Origin: Butyricicoccus pullicaecorum | GTDB taxonomy: Bacteria > Bacillota > Clostridia > Oscillospirales > Butyricicoccaceae | Length of the DNA: 12,379 nucleotides | Reading direction: 5' to 3' | Assembly (NCBI GenBank): GCA_018365995.1 | Contig: JAGZIY010000029.1 | Location: forward strand, 1-12,379 | Shown: positions 1 to 5,961 of the stretch, piece by piece | Layout: each line of letters opens with the position of its first letter | How positions within the stretch are numbered: the stretch's first letter is position 1 | Notes under the pieces: model-generated | The model's database searches: none | Told to the model about the DNA's origin: nothing | The model's input: only the letters and a program-made list of their open reading frames with translations | Made by a program: the position numbers and the translations under genes

Positions 1-85
1 CAGATGTGGCGGAATGGCAGACGCGCTAGCTTCAGGTGCTAGTGCTCGCAAGGGCGTGTGGGTTCAAGTCCCACCATCTGCACCA
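1..85 (+). tRNA. tRNA-Leu (anticodon CAG), first base cut off by the window edge
   Basis: The acceptor stem pairs CAGATG at the window start (a 5' G is missing, outside the window) with CATCTGC at 75-81, followed by discriminator A82 and an encoded CCA at 83-85. The anticodon arm is CTAGC / TTCAGGT / GCTAG with anticodon CAG at 33-35. A long variable arm (about 43-56) and the T-arm GGGTTCAAGTCCC make it a class II tRNA. CAG with A at the discriminator position identifies leucine. It reads CTG codons. It converges on trkH and shares a terminator with it. Confidence 0.97.
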
Positions 86-125
86 AAAAAATCCGAACCA
101 ATTTGGTTCGGATTTTTTGTTTTTT
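86..125. terminator. Bidirectional terminator between tRNA-Leu and trkH
   Basis: ATCCGAACCA (91-100) pairs perfectly with TGGTTCGGAT (104-113) around a 3-nt loop. A5 (86-90) and T5 (114-118) extend the stem, so a U-run follows the hairpin on either strand. On the plus strand it ends the tRNA transcript. On the minus strand it lies directly after the trkH stop at 126. Confidence 0.93.
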
Positions 126-1610
126 CTACATAGATTTTTCTCTTTTTTTATGAAATAGGATGTGAAATCCAGAGGTAATACCGACCAGAACAATGAAGAT
201 TTCCAATCTGCCCAAAAACATGCCAATGATTTCTACAATCAGCGCTGCCGGAGGTGTTGTGGGGTTTGTGATACCAATAGAAAGTCCGACCGTACTGAGA
301 GAGGAGGCAAAATCAAACATGGCTTCAGTCAGGGTACAGTTGGCAGTCAGTGTCAGTGCCAGTGTACCAATGGTGTATATAACAAGATACAGGACAAGAA
401 AGCCGGTTGTTTCGTCAACTAACGTGTGATCGATTGCAGATTTTCCTGATGCTTTGGTATATTTGGGGGCTTGGATACTGCGGGCAGGAGACAATTTATG
501 CTTGATGTTGACACCTGCAACACGCAGCAGCAAATAAACACGGGAAAGCTTTAAGCCGCCTGCCGTAGAGCCAATGCCGCCGCCAATAATCATCATAAGA
601 ATCAAAACCCCAATGGCAAATTGTGGCCATTCTGCATAACTCATCGTCGAATAGCCGGTTGTGGACATGGCGGAGACAATATCGAAGGTGGCTCTTTGAA
701 ATCCTTCTTCAAGGCTGATGCCCAAACCGTTTGCCAGAGAGAATGCAGTTGGGGGAATGAAGATGACAAGCAAAAGAAACATAAAGCGGACTTCGCTCAC
801 ACGACAGAAAGATTTTACCTTACCGCGGGCGAGCAGAATCAATGCAGCAAAGTTGGTCGTACCAATCAGCATGAGAACAATGGTAATGATTTCGATGGAC
901 AGGCTGTTATATTCTCCAATGCTGTTGAGCCGAGTGGAAAAACCACCGGTGGAAAGAGAGCACATAGAATGGCAGATGCCATCAAACCATGACATGCCTG
1001 CAATACGATAGGCAATCGTACCCAGAACGAGACAAATATTATAGATGATAAAAATTGCCTGCGCTGTTTTCTTGATGTTGGGCATGATTTTGTCGGGGTG
1101 TCCTTCTGCACTGTATAGATTCATGGAATCCTTGCTGGAAATGAATAAAATCATTACCATGATAAAACCCAAGCCACCGCAATACTGCATGAAGCTGCGG
1201 TGAAACAGGTAGAGGACGGGCGTGACACGTACATCGATAACAGAAAGTCCGGTTGTTGTCCAGCCACTGACCGCTTCGAAAATACTTTGCACGAATGTGA
1301 GTTGTCCGCTGAGATAGAACGGAAGTGCCCCAATCAATACACCCCAACTCCATGCAAATAAAACAGTTAGGCTGGAATGACCAAGTGAGGTTTTCCAATC
1401 AGGCTTTCGCACGGCTTGTTTTCGGCAAATTTGGAAAAGAAGTATCCCGATGCCTAAAAGAATGGACAACCCTCCGGGAATTACAAAGTACAAGAGGTAT
1501 GAAGCTTCTTCAGGATACCAGAAAAGGAGTACGATAGGGGTGAGTACAAGGACTCCGATGAGAATCATCAGTTTTGCAGAAATGGAGGCGTTTGATAGTG
1601 CTTGCTTCAT
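126..1610 (-). CDS. trkH: TrkH-type potassium transporter membrane subunit
   Basis: This 494-aa integral membrane protein is the K+-translocating subunit of a Trk/Ktr uptake system in the cytoplasmic membrane. The four pore-loop repeats of the superfamily (Trk/Ktr/HKT) are visible: SGWTTTGLS near 115-123, CSLSTGGFS near 217-225, SAMSTTGYS near 313-321 and SSLSTVGLS near 436-444. Each carries the filter glycine. IGGGIGSTAGGLK (342-354) and the late FLGRLE (465-470) are family hallmarks. E. coli TrkH has 483 aa, so the length is normal. It is the last gene of the operon, 3 nt after the upstream RCK gene; GGAAGGTG precedes its ATG by about 8 nt. RCK proteins encoded just upstream should gate it from the cytosol. 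Whether coupling is to H+ or Na+ cannot be read from the sequence. Family assignment is firm; TrkH rather than KtrB rests on length and the GRLE region. Confidence 0.95.
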   Translation of the reverse strand: MKQALSNASISAKLMILIGVLVLTPIVLLFWYPEEASYLLYFVIPGGLSILLGIGILLFQICRKQAVRKPDWKTSLGHSSLTVLFAWSWGVLIGALPFYLSGQLTFVQSIFEAVSGWTTTGLSVIDVRVTPVLYLFHRSFMQYCGGLGFIMVMILFISSKDSMNLYSAEGHPDKIMPNIKKTAQAIFIIYNICLVLGTIAYRIAGMSWFDGICHSMCSLSTGGFSTRLNSIGEYNSLSIEIITIVLMLIGTTNFAALILLARGKVKSFCRVSEVRFMFLLLVIFIPPTAFSLANGLGISLEEGFQRATFDIVSAMSTTGYSTMSYAEWPQFAIGVLILMMIIGGGIGSTAGGLKLSRVYLLLRVAGVNIKHKLSPARSIQAPKYTKASGKSAIDHTLVDETTGFLVLYLVIYTIGTLALTLTANCTLTEAMFDFASSLSTVGLSIGITNPTTPPAALIVEIIGMFLGRLEIFIVLVGITSGFHILFHKKREKSM

Positions 1611-1613
1611 GGA

Positions 1614-2294
1614 CTACACCTTCCATGTCAGTAGATGAACCGCTTTCTGTATCTTATCTGAGTGTGCAATCACAATGAGGGTATCTCCGGCGTTGATTTT
1701 GGTATCTCCATGTGGGATCAGCGCACAGCCATTACGCAGGATACAGCCGATGACAACTTCATGGGGAAGTTCGATTTCCCATAGTGACTTTCCGGAAACA
1801 GGAGCATTTTCTGGGATGCTGACTTCGATGATTTGTACTGCGCCAAGGTCAACAGGGATTACATTGACCAAATCGTCAATGAATGCCTGCTGCTGAATGA
1901 TATTGGTAACGGCTGAAATGGCACAGACCACACTGTCTACACCCATTTGATGAAAAAAGTCAGTCTTTTGTGGGTCAGAAACTAAGGATACTGTTTTTTT
2001 CACACCAAAATTACGTTTGCAAAGCTGGCAGGCAACCAGATTATCGTCATCGTGAGAGGATAACGCAATGGCAATCGAGCAATCTGCTGCACCTGCTTCG
2101 TCCAAGACATAGAGTTTGGTACCATCACCATTATAGACATGTATCCCCTCGATTTGCGCGATGTCCATACATTCATCATAATTTTCGTTGATGATGGTGA
2201 CATGGTAGCCCTGTGTGAGCAAGGATTTTGCCAAGGCTTTGGTTTTGTTATATCCACCGACCAACAGAATATTTTTATGTTTCAGTGTGCGCAT
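1614..2294 (-). CDS. trkA: TrkA-family RCK protein (degenerate N domain plus C domain)
   Basis: This 226-aa cytosolic regulator is predicted to bind the TrkH channel and gate it in response to nucleotides. Residues 8-140 form an RCK_N (TrkA-N) Rossmann domain with GDG at 56-58. Residues about 146-221 form an RCK_C (TrkA-C) domain with the typical ending IPHGDTKINAGDTLIVI (193-209). The dinucleotide loop is unusual: GGYNKT (13-18) replaces GxGxxG, losing the second and third glycines. The neighbouring 150-aa RCK protein keeps an intact loop. The ATG at 2294 overlaps the end of that upstream gene by 13 nt and has a GGAG-type site about 9-10 nt before it, suggesting translational coupling. The two proteins together resemble a split version of E. 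coli TrkA, which has two tandem RCK halves. RCK family membership is certain; ligand and oligomer are inferred. Confidence 0.92.
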   Translation of the reverse strand: MRTLKHKNILLVGGYNKTKALAKSLLTQGYHVTIINENYDECMDIAQIEGIHVYNGDGTKLYVLDEAGAADCSIAIALSSHDDDNLVACQLCKRNFGVKKTVSLVSDPQKTDFFHQMGVDSVVCAISAVTNIIQQQAFIDDLVNVIPVDLGAVQIIEVSIPENAPVSGKSLWEIELPHEVVIGCILRNGCALIPHGDTKINAGDTLIVIAHSDKIQKAVHLLTWKV

Positions 2295-2734
2295 AGGTGT
2301 CTCTCCTCTCTGCCCAAAAATTTATCGATTTCTTTCGCCGAGAGAACGGCTGGACAGATGGTTTCGATTCCAAGTTCCTGATATACGCTTTCCCGTTCTG
2401 GATCGTAGAGCCTTGCAATCACTTTGTTCACGTGAAATAAGTCACGGGCAAGCTGCGCAACCATGATATTGGTGTTGTCGTGATTAGTAACTGCGATGAC
2501 AGCAGAAGCCTTATTGATTTGGGCAGTTTTGAGATCATTGAGATCCATTCCATCTCCGGACATAGAAAGCCCGCCAAAGTGAGAGGAAAGGCGGCGAAAA
2601 GAGGTGGAATCAGTATCCATAATCAGAACATTTCCATTATTATCAGATAATGTGTTGGCAAGGGAGGCGCCCAAACGACCGCATCCAACAATGATGACAT
2701 AGTCATCTTTTTTTTCGGTTTCAAAAAAACTCAT
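2282..2734 (-). CDS. trkA: Single-domain TrkA-N (RCK_N) nucleotide-binding protein
   Basis: This 150-aa cytosolic protein consists of one RCK_N domain and has no RCK_C. GCGRLG (17-22) is an intact GxGxxG dinucleotide loop, an aspartate (D40, IMDTD) ends the second strand, and GDG lies at 60-62. It should be the nucleotide-sensing partner of the downstream RCK protein in gating TrkH. A longer reading frame extends to 2836, but the start at 2734 is preferred: GGAGG lies 7 nt upstream, and the ATG overlaps the stop of the preceding TPR gene as ATGA. The TPR gene stop at 2731-2733 therefore implies tight translational coupling. The symbol follows the family; trkA normally denotes a full-length protein. 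Confidence 0.92.
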   Translation of the reverse strand: MSFFETEKKDDYVIIVGCGRLGASLANTLSDNNGNVLIMDTDSTSFRRLSSHFGGLSMSGDGMDLNDLKTAQINKASAVIAVTNHDNTNIMVAQLARDLFHVNKVIARLYDPERESVYQELGIETICPAVLSAKEIDKFLGREERHLCAH

Positions 2735-3105
2735 AATAACCTCCGAAAGGTAAAACCAGATGATTTTGTGCTTGCTCCATCGTGCTCTTGTGTACAGTCT
2801 GTTTCCAGAAATGCGCATTGGTGGGGAAAATCGCACGTACCATATAGATTGAGATTTTGCTTGGCAGGCATGTAGGTGGGGTCAAGTGCCAGTGCAGCGC
2901 GGAAATGCTTCATAGCTTCTGTATGACAGCCCTCTTTCTCATATAAAATCCCCATTAAATTATGAGGATGTGGAGAATTGGGATATCTGCTCATAACAGT
3001 ACACACCATCTGGTAACATTTTTTATAATCACCGGATAACACCATATGTTTTGCGTGTGCGCAGAGTGCTTCCAGTGCAGCATGTTTATTGTTGCTTTCT
3101 GTCAT
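2731..3105 (-). CDS. Small tetratricopeptide-repeat protein heading the trk operon
   Basis: This 124-aa soluble protein has no signal peptide or membrane segment. Two TPR-like helical hairpins are visible at about 20-53 and 54-87. The second is close to consensus (LMGILYEKEG, then AMKHFRAALALDPTYMPA). The protein is rich in Cys and His: Cys at 15, 30, 35, 60, 91, 97 and 104, and His at 95 and 108. The C-terminal tail carries the cluster C91-H95-C97-C104-H108. It is the first gene of the trk operon and overlaps the next by 4 nt (ATGA). A purine-rich AAGAGAG precedes the ATG. TPRs bind proteins, so a scaffold for the Trk complex is one possibility, but no function is known to me. The assignment as a TPR protein is good; the role is open. 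Confidence 0.82.
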   Translation of the reverse strand: MTESNNKHAALEALCAHAKHMVLSGDYKKCYQMVCTVMSRYPNSPHPHNLMGILYEKEGCHTEAMKHFRAALALDPTYMPAKQNLNLYGTCDFPHQCAFLETDCTQEHDGASTKSSGFTFRRLL

Positions 3106-3163
3106 AATGCTCTCTTCTTTCTCGTGGATACACCCATATACAAGAATCTTTGATGTAGTGAGA

Positions 3164-3180
3164 GGAACCGAGCCGGTACC
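3164..3180 (-). promoter_or_regulatory. Hairpin in the trk leader
   Basis: Within the roughly 85-nt untranslated leader of the trk operon, GGTACCG and CGGTTCC can pair around GCT with one T-T mismatch. No U-run follows on the minus strand, so it does not look like a terminator. Effect on stability or translation is unknown. Confidence 0.35.
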
Positions 3181-3197
3181 CCTTTGATTGCATCTTT

Positions 3198-3261
3198 ACT
3201 ATAACAGATTTATTGTGTTTTTCGTGTGAGTGAACTGCATTTGCTGTGAGGATTTTGTGAG
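3198..3261 (-). promoter_or_regulatory. trk operon promoter with TGTGAG direct-repeat sites
   Basis: On the minus strand TGTTATAGT gives an extended -10 (hexamer at 3198-3203); no good -35 is present, as is usual for activator-dependent promoters. Upstream, read on the plus strand, a perfect tandem 11-mer gives TGTGAG at 3245-3250 and 3256-3261. A further TGTGAG lies at 3225-3230, with a degenerate TGTGTT 11 nt away at 3214-3219. The proximal pair ends 10 nt from the -10, the same geometry as at the kdpDE-like promoter. An 11-bp direct repeat beside a -35-less promoter is typical of OmpR/PhoB-class regulators. The KdpE-like regulator encoded upstream is the natural candidate. Confidence 0.55.
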
Positions 3262-3269
3262 GATTTTTA

Positions 3270-3301
3270 GAGAAAACAAAAAGAGACTGCATGCAGTCTC
3301 T
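3270..3301 (-). terminator. Probable terminator of the kdpDE-like operon
   Basis: On the minus strand the perfect palindrome at 3282-3301 (10-bp arms) is followed by TTTTTGTTTT. It is the far end of the intergenic element and would separate the two-component operon from the trk promoter. Inner hairpins of the element may also end transcription. Confidence 0.6.
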
Positions 3302-3514
3302 GGAATTCGTCGAAAAGCTGTGGTTTTTCGACGAGTTATCTTCCGCCACGCAAAGCGCTCTGGGAGGAAAATGCCTGAAATCGCTCATTTATGCGCGGTT
3401 TCAGGCATTTTGCTGTGTAAAAGTCACGCGCATGTCGCGGCTTTTTTCGAGATTTTATGCGCGCTATAAGCGCGAAATACTGTTTCGACAGTCTGAGAGA
3501 TTGTGTAGTCTCTT
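3281..3514. repeat. 234-bp hairpin-rich intergenic element with imperfect terminal inverted repeats
   Basis: The ends AAGAGACT (3281-3288) and AGTCTCTT (3507-3514) are inverted copies, and similarity continues inward for about 35 bp with gaps (GTCGAAA at 3309-3315 against TTTCGAC at 3483-3489). Inside are a perfect 20-bp palindrome (3282-3301), a 10-bp stem (3307-3316/3325-3334), a 13-bp stem with an 18-nt loop (3368-3380/3399-3411), an imperfect stem (3419-3428/3436-3445) and CGCGCT-ATA-AGCGCG (3460-3474). No convincing coding frame is seen and no target-site duplication was found. It begins 9 bp after the response regulator stop. Its shape suggests a MITE-like or structured repeat, but copy number cannot be judged from one window. 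Confidence 0.6.
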
Positions 3515-3523
3515 GGGATACTT

Positions 3524-4216
3524 TTATTCATCTACCAGACGGTAGCCAACACCAATTTCTGTCATAATATACCGCGGCTTTGCCGGAACCGTTTCAATCT
3601 TTCGGCGCAGTCCCGCCATGAGCGTTCGAAGGGCCTGTGTATCAGAACCATAGCCAACTCCATAGATTTCTTTGATGATGAATTGTGTGGTTAAAACCTT
3701 TCCCATATTTTTGAAAAACAAGGATAAAAGGTTGTATTCCATAGGGGTTAAGTGAAGATTGTGTCCCGAAAGTGTAACAAGATGCTTTTCCAAATCAATG
3801 GAAAGTTCACCGACTTTGAGAGCGGGCTGTGGATTATTCATGGCAATCATGGAAAGATGGCGGAGCGCAACACGGATTCTTGCCATCAATTCGGTTGCGG
3901 AGAATGGTTTTGTTAGATAGTCATCTGCACCTGCATCTAAAGCCTCTGCCTTTTCCTTGTCCTGATCACGGGCAGAAACAACGATAATGGGAAGTTCTGA
4001 CCATTCCCGTACTTTTTTGATGATCTCCATGCCGTCAAAATCAGGCAAGCCCAAATCGAGCAGTACCAAATCAACATGCCCTGAGACCAGAATGGACATC
4101 GCACCTTGCGCTGTGCCAGAGATTTCGGTAGAAAATCCTTCACTTTTTAAGGTGTAGGCGATGAAGTTGCGGATTTGCGTGTTATCCTCTACAATCAGAA
4201 TGTTTTCATGACTCAT
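3524..4216 (-). CDS. kdpE: KdpE-like response regulator, OmpR/PhoB class
   Basis: This 230-aa cytosolic DNA-binding regulator pairs with the kinase encoded just upstream. The receiver domain (about 5-118) has the acidic pair E10-D11, phosphoacceptor D54 in LLDLGLPD, S81 and K103 in LTKPF. A winged-helix Trans_reg_C domain (about 130-228) follows, with HLTPMEYNLL and a TEIGVGYRL ending; the pattern closely resembles E. coli KdpE. The frame is open to 4261, but the ATG at 4216 is chosen because GGGAG lies 9 nt upstream and the receiver fold starts at once; an in-frame ATG at 4225 is less likely. It overlaps the kinase gene by 11 nt. No kdpFABC is nearby, so the trk operon downstream is the likely target. 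The class is certain; the KdpE name is by similarity. Confidence 0.93.
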   Translation of the reverse strand: MSHENILIVEDNTQIRNFIAYTLKSEGFSTEISGTAQGAMSILVSGHVDLVLLDLGLPDFDGMEIIKKVREWSELPIIVVSARDQDKEKAEALDAGADDYLTKPFSATELMARIRVALRHLSMIAMNNPQPALKVGELSIDLEKHLVTLSGHNLHLTPMEYNLLSLFFKNMGKVLTTQFIIKEIYGVGYGSDTQALRTLMAGLRRKIETVPAKPRYIMTEIGVGYRLVDE

Positions 4217-5711
4217 GATTTTCATCTCCCATGGGTAATGTAAATGTAAATTTTGCGCCACCGCCTGCGCGGTTCTCCGCTTTTATGCAGCCGCCATGTG
4301 CTTCGACAATAGATTGGCAGATGGGGAGTCCAAGTCCAATCCCTTTTCGGGTTGCAGACTCCTGCTTGCTGGTCGTATAGAACATCTGAAACAGCTTGGA
4401 CGTTTCTGGAAGTCCGTCACCACGGTCGGAGACGGTGAAGGTAACGAATTGAGATGCTGCACGAACGGAAATCCGAATTTCCTGACAGGGTTCGGTGTGT
4501 TTTACAGCGTTGTCCAGAAGGTTGACGAGAACCTGCGTGATGAGTCGGGCGTCCATGGGAACGAGCAGAAGAGAATCTGGAATATCTACTTCGATTTCTC
4601 TTTTGGGTGCGCGCTTTTTGAGTATGACCAGTGCGGCGCCGATAACTTCTTCCACAGCTTCAGGCGTTTTTTTGAGTGCCAAGCGTCCATCTTGAAATTT
4701 GGTCAGGCTTAAAATATTTTCGACTAAACCATGCAGCCAGTCCGCATCTTCATAAATATCTCTTGCAAGGCTATATCGTCCATCGGATTTTTCGGTCATA
4801 TCCATAATCATCTCGCTGTTTCCCATAATACCGGCAAGTGGTGTACGCAAATCGTGTGAAATTGCGCGCAGTAAATTTGCGCGATAGCGTTCCTGCGCGG
4901 TCTCCTCTCTGCTTTTTGCCTGTTCACGCAGGCTGTGTAGGCGATCCAAAGCCAGAGCGGTGCTTTCTACGGTTGCGTACAGCAGTTTGTTTTGTGAATC
5001 GCTGAGCTTTTCTGCACATGCAGTAGGGATACGCAGGACACCCAACATCATCGTTCGTCCATAGATTGGGTAATCATAAAATTTGGATTCAGCGGTATAG
5101 GGTTTGTGAAGATCCTTTATCCGTTTTTGAAAGTCAACAGGACATTCCAGCCTGCGGTGAATCTGGGTTCCGTCATCTTTTTGCTGGATAAAGTGTGGCA
5201 TCGGAACACCGTTTTCATCAAAGCAAAGAAAGCCTGCATTACAGGATAAGATTCGGCTGACCGTTTGGACGACAATCGCAGCGATTTGACTTTCGGTTTC
5301 TGCATCGGTCAGATGATTGGTCATCTGGTATAGAATATTGCTTTCGGCCTCTTTTTCTCTGGCTTGCGCGGCGGTTTGCTTGACCTTGCTGGTCAATGTA
5401 CTGGTAATGACAGCGGTGATAGTCATGATAATGACCGTCAGCAAAAGTGTCGGGTCGTGGATTTTTAAGCTGTAATAAGGCTCTGTAAAAAACCAGTTGA
5501 ACGTCATAAAGGACAATACAGCAGCAGCGATCCCGTAAAAATAACCGCTTGTAAATCGTGCTGTCAGAAGAACAGATAAGATATAGATAATTGTGATATT
5601 GGTTTCGAATCCATTGATGCTTGCGGAAAGGAAACCAATGGCGGTTGGGAGGGCAATTAAAAGGAGCATAATGGATACACTTATGAGATGCTTTGTAATG
5701 GTTTGTTTCAT
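4206..5711 (-). CDS. kdpD: KdpD-like sensor histidine kinase lacking the KdpD N-terminal domain
   Basis: This 501-aa membrane kinase has four closely spaced membrane segments at about 9-30, 38-53, 57-74 and 87-108, matching the DUF4118 region of KdpD (NWFFTEPYYSL at 72-82). A GAF-like region (about 135-258), HisKA (RAISHDLRTP, H286) and HATPase_c follow, with N box NLLDNAVKH (397-405), G1 DRGDG (429-433) and G2 GIGLGLP (457-463). E. coli KdpD is about 890 aa and begins with an osmosensing/USP region; that part is absent, and translation starts right before the first membrane segment. AAGGAG lies 8 nt before the ATG, so this is not a broken fragment. It should sense potassium or turgor and phosphorylate the regulator encoded downstream, which overlaps it by 11 nt. 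The signal is inferred from family and context. Confidence 0.93.
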   Translation of the reverse strand: MKQTITKHLISVSIMLLLIALPTAIGFLSASINGFETNITIIYILSVLLTARFTSGYFYGIAAAVLSFMTFNWFFTEPYYSLKIHDPTLLLTVIIMTITAVITSTLTSKVKQTAAQAREKEAESNILYQMTNHLTDAETESQIAAIVVQTVSRILSCNAGFLCFDENGVPMPHFIQQKDDGTQIHRRLECPVDFQKRIKDLHKPYTAESKFYDYPIYGRTMMLGVLRIPTACAEKLSDSQNKLLYATVESTALALDRLHSLREQAKSREETAQERYRANLLRAISHDLRTPLAGIMGNSEMIMDMTEKSDGRYSLARDIYEDADWLHGLVENILSLTKFQDGRLALKKTPEAVEEVIGAALVILKKRAPKREIEVDIPDSLLLVPMDARLITQVLVNLLDNAVKHTEPCQEIRISVRAASQFVTFTVSDRGDGLPETSKLFQMFYTTSKQESATRKGIGLGLPICQSIVEAHGGCIKAENRAGGGAKFTFTLPMGDENHES

Positions 5712-5767
5712 ACAATATACTCCTTGTCTGATTGGAGAAATAATTCGAAGAACTTATCTTGTGTTAT

Positions 5768-5800
5768 ATTATAGCATAGCTTATGTGAGTACGGTGTGAG
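5768..5800 (-). promoter_or_regulatory. Promoter of the kdpDE-like operon with TGTGAG direct repeat
   Basis: On the minus strand TGCTATAAT is a perfect extended -10 (hexamer 5768-5773), giving a leader of about 50 nt. Ten nt upstream, two TGTGAG copies (plus-strand reading 5784-5789 and 5795-5800) are spaced exactly 11 bp and cover the -35 position, where no -35 hexamer is seen. The trk promoter shows the same arrangement. This fits autoregulation by the OmpR-class regulator of the operon. Confidence 0.65.
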
Positions 5801-5848
5801 AAAACAGGAAGTAAAAGAAGAGAGCGCTCTGTTGTCTGTAAGGATAAG

Positions 5849-5876
5849 AAAAGCCCTCTCGAACAGGAGGGCTTTT
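5849..5876 (-). terminator. Terminator of the sugar ABC transporter operon
   Basis: AAAAGCCCTC (5849-5858) pairs perfectly with GAGGGCTTTT (5867-5876) around an 8-nt loop. On the minus strand the stem ends in TTTT followed by CTTAT. It lies about 85 nt after the last permease stop and upstream of the kinase promoter. Confidence 0.85.
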
Positions 5877-5961
5877 AATATACCCGATATCAGGAGATAT
5901 CATTTCAGGTCGATGGGTCTGTAGCCTTGATGACCAGCTTCTAACATAATCGAAGAACAGC

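Noticed and set aside
2735..2836. N-terminal extension of the 150-aa RCK protein to 2836
   Set aside because: It lies wholly inside the TPR gene, lacks a ribosome binding site, and the ATG at 2734 has GGAGG at ideal spacing.
3106..3197. Possible c-di-AMP or K+ riboswitch in the trk leader
   Set aside because: The leader is under about 90 nt with one small imperfect hairpin; no recognisable ydaO-type core was seen.
3230..3545. Open frames crossing the intergenic element on the plus strand
   Set aside because: They run through palindromic arms, have no ribosome binding site and no protein-like composition, and overlap the regulator gene end.
5239..5715. Long 158-aa open frame on the minus strand inside the kinase gene
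   Set aside because: It is an alternate-frame shadow with abnormal composition; the kinase frame has all family motifs.
5821..5830. Perfect palindrome AGAGCGCTCT upstream of the kdpDE-like promoter
   Set aside because: It is only 10 bp, about 60 bp upstream of the start point, and has no second copy in the trk promoter; chance is adequate.
5886..5901. GATATC-AGGA-GATATC mini-hairpin after the last permease gene
   Set aside because: Short AT-rich stem with no U-run; the real terminator is just beyond at 5849-5876.
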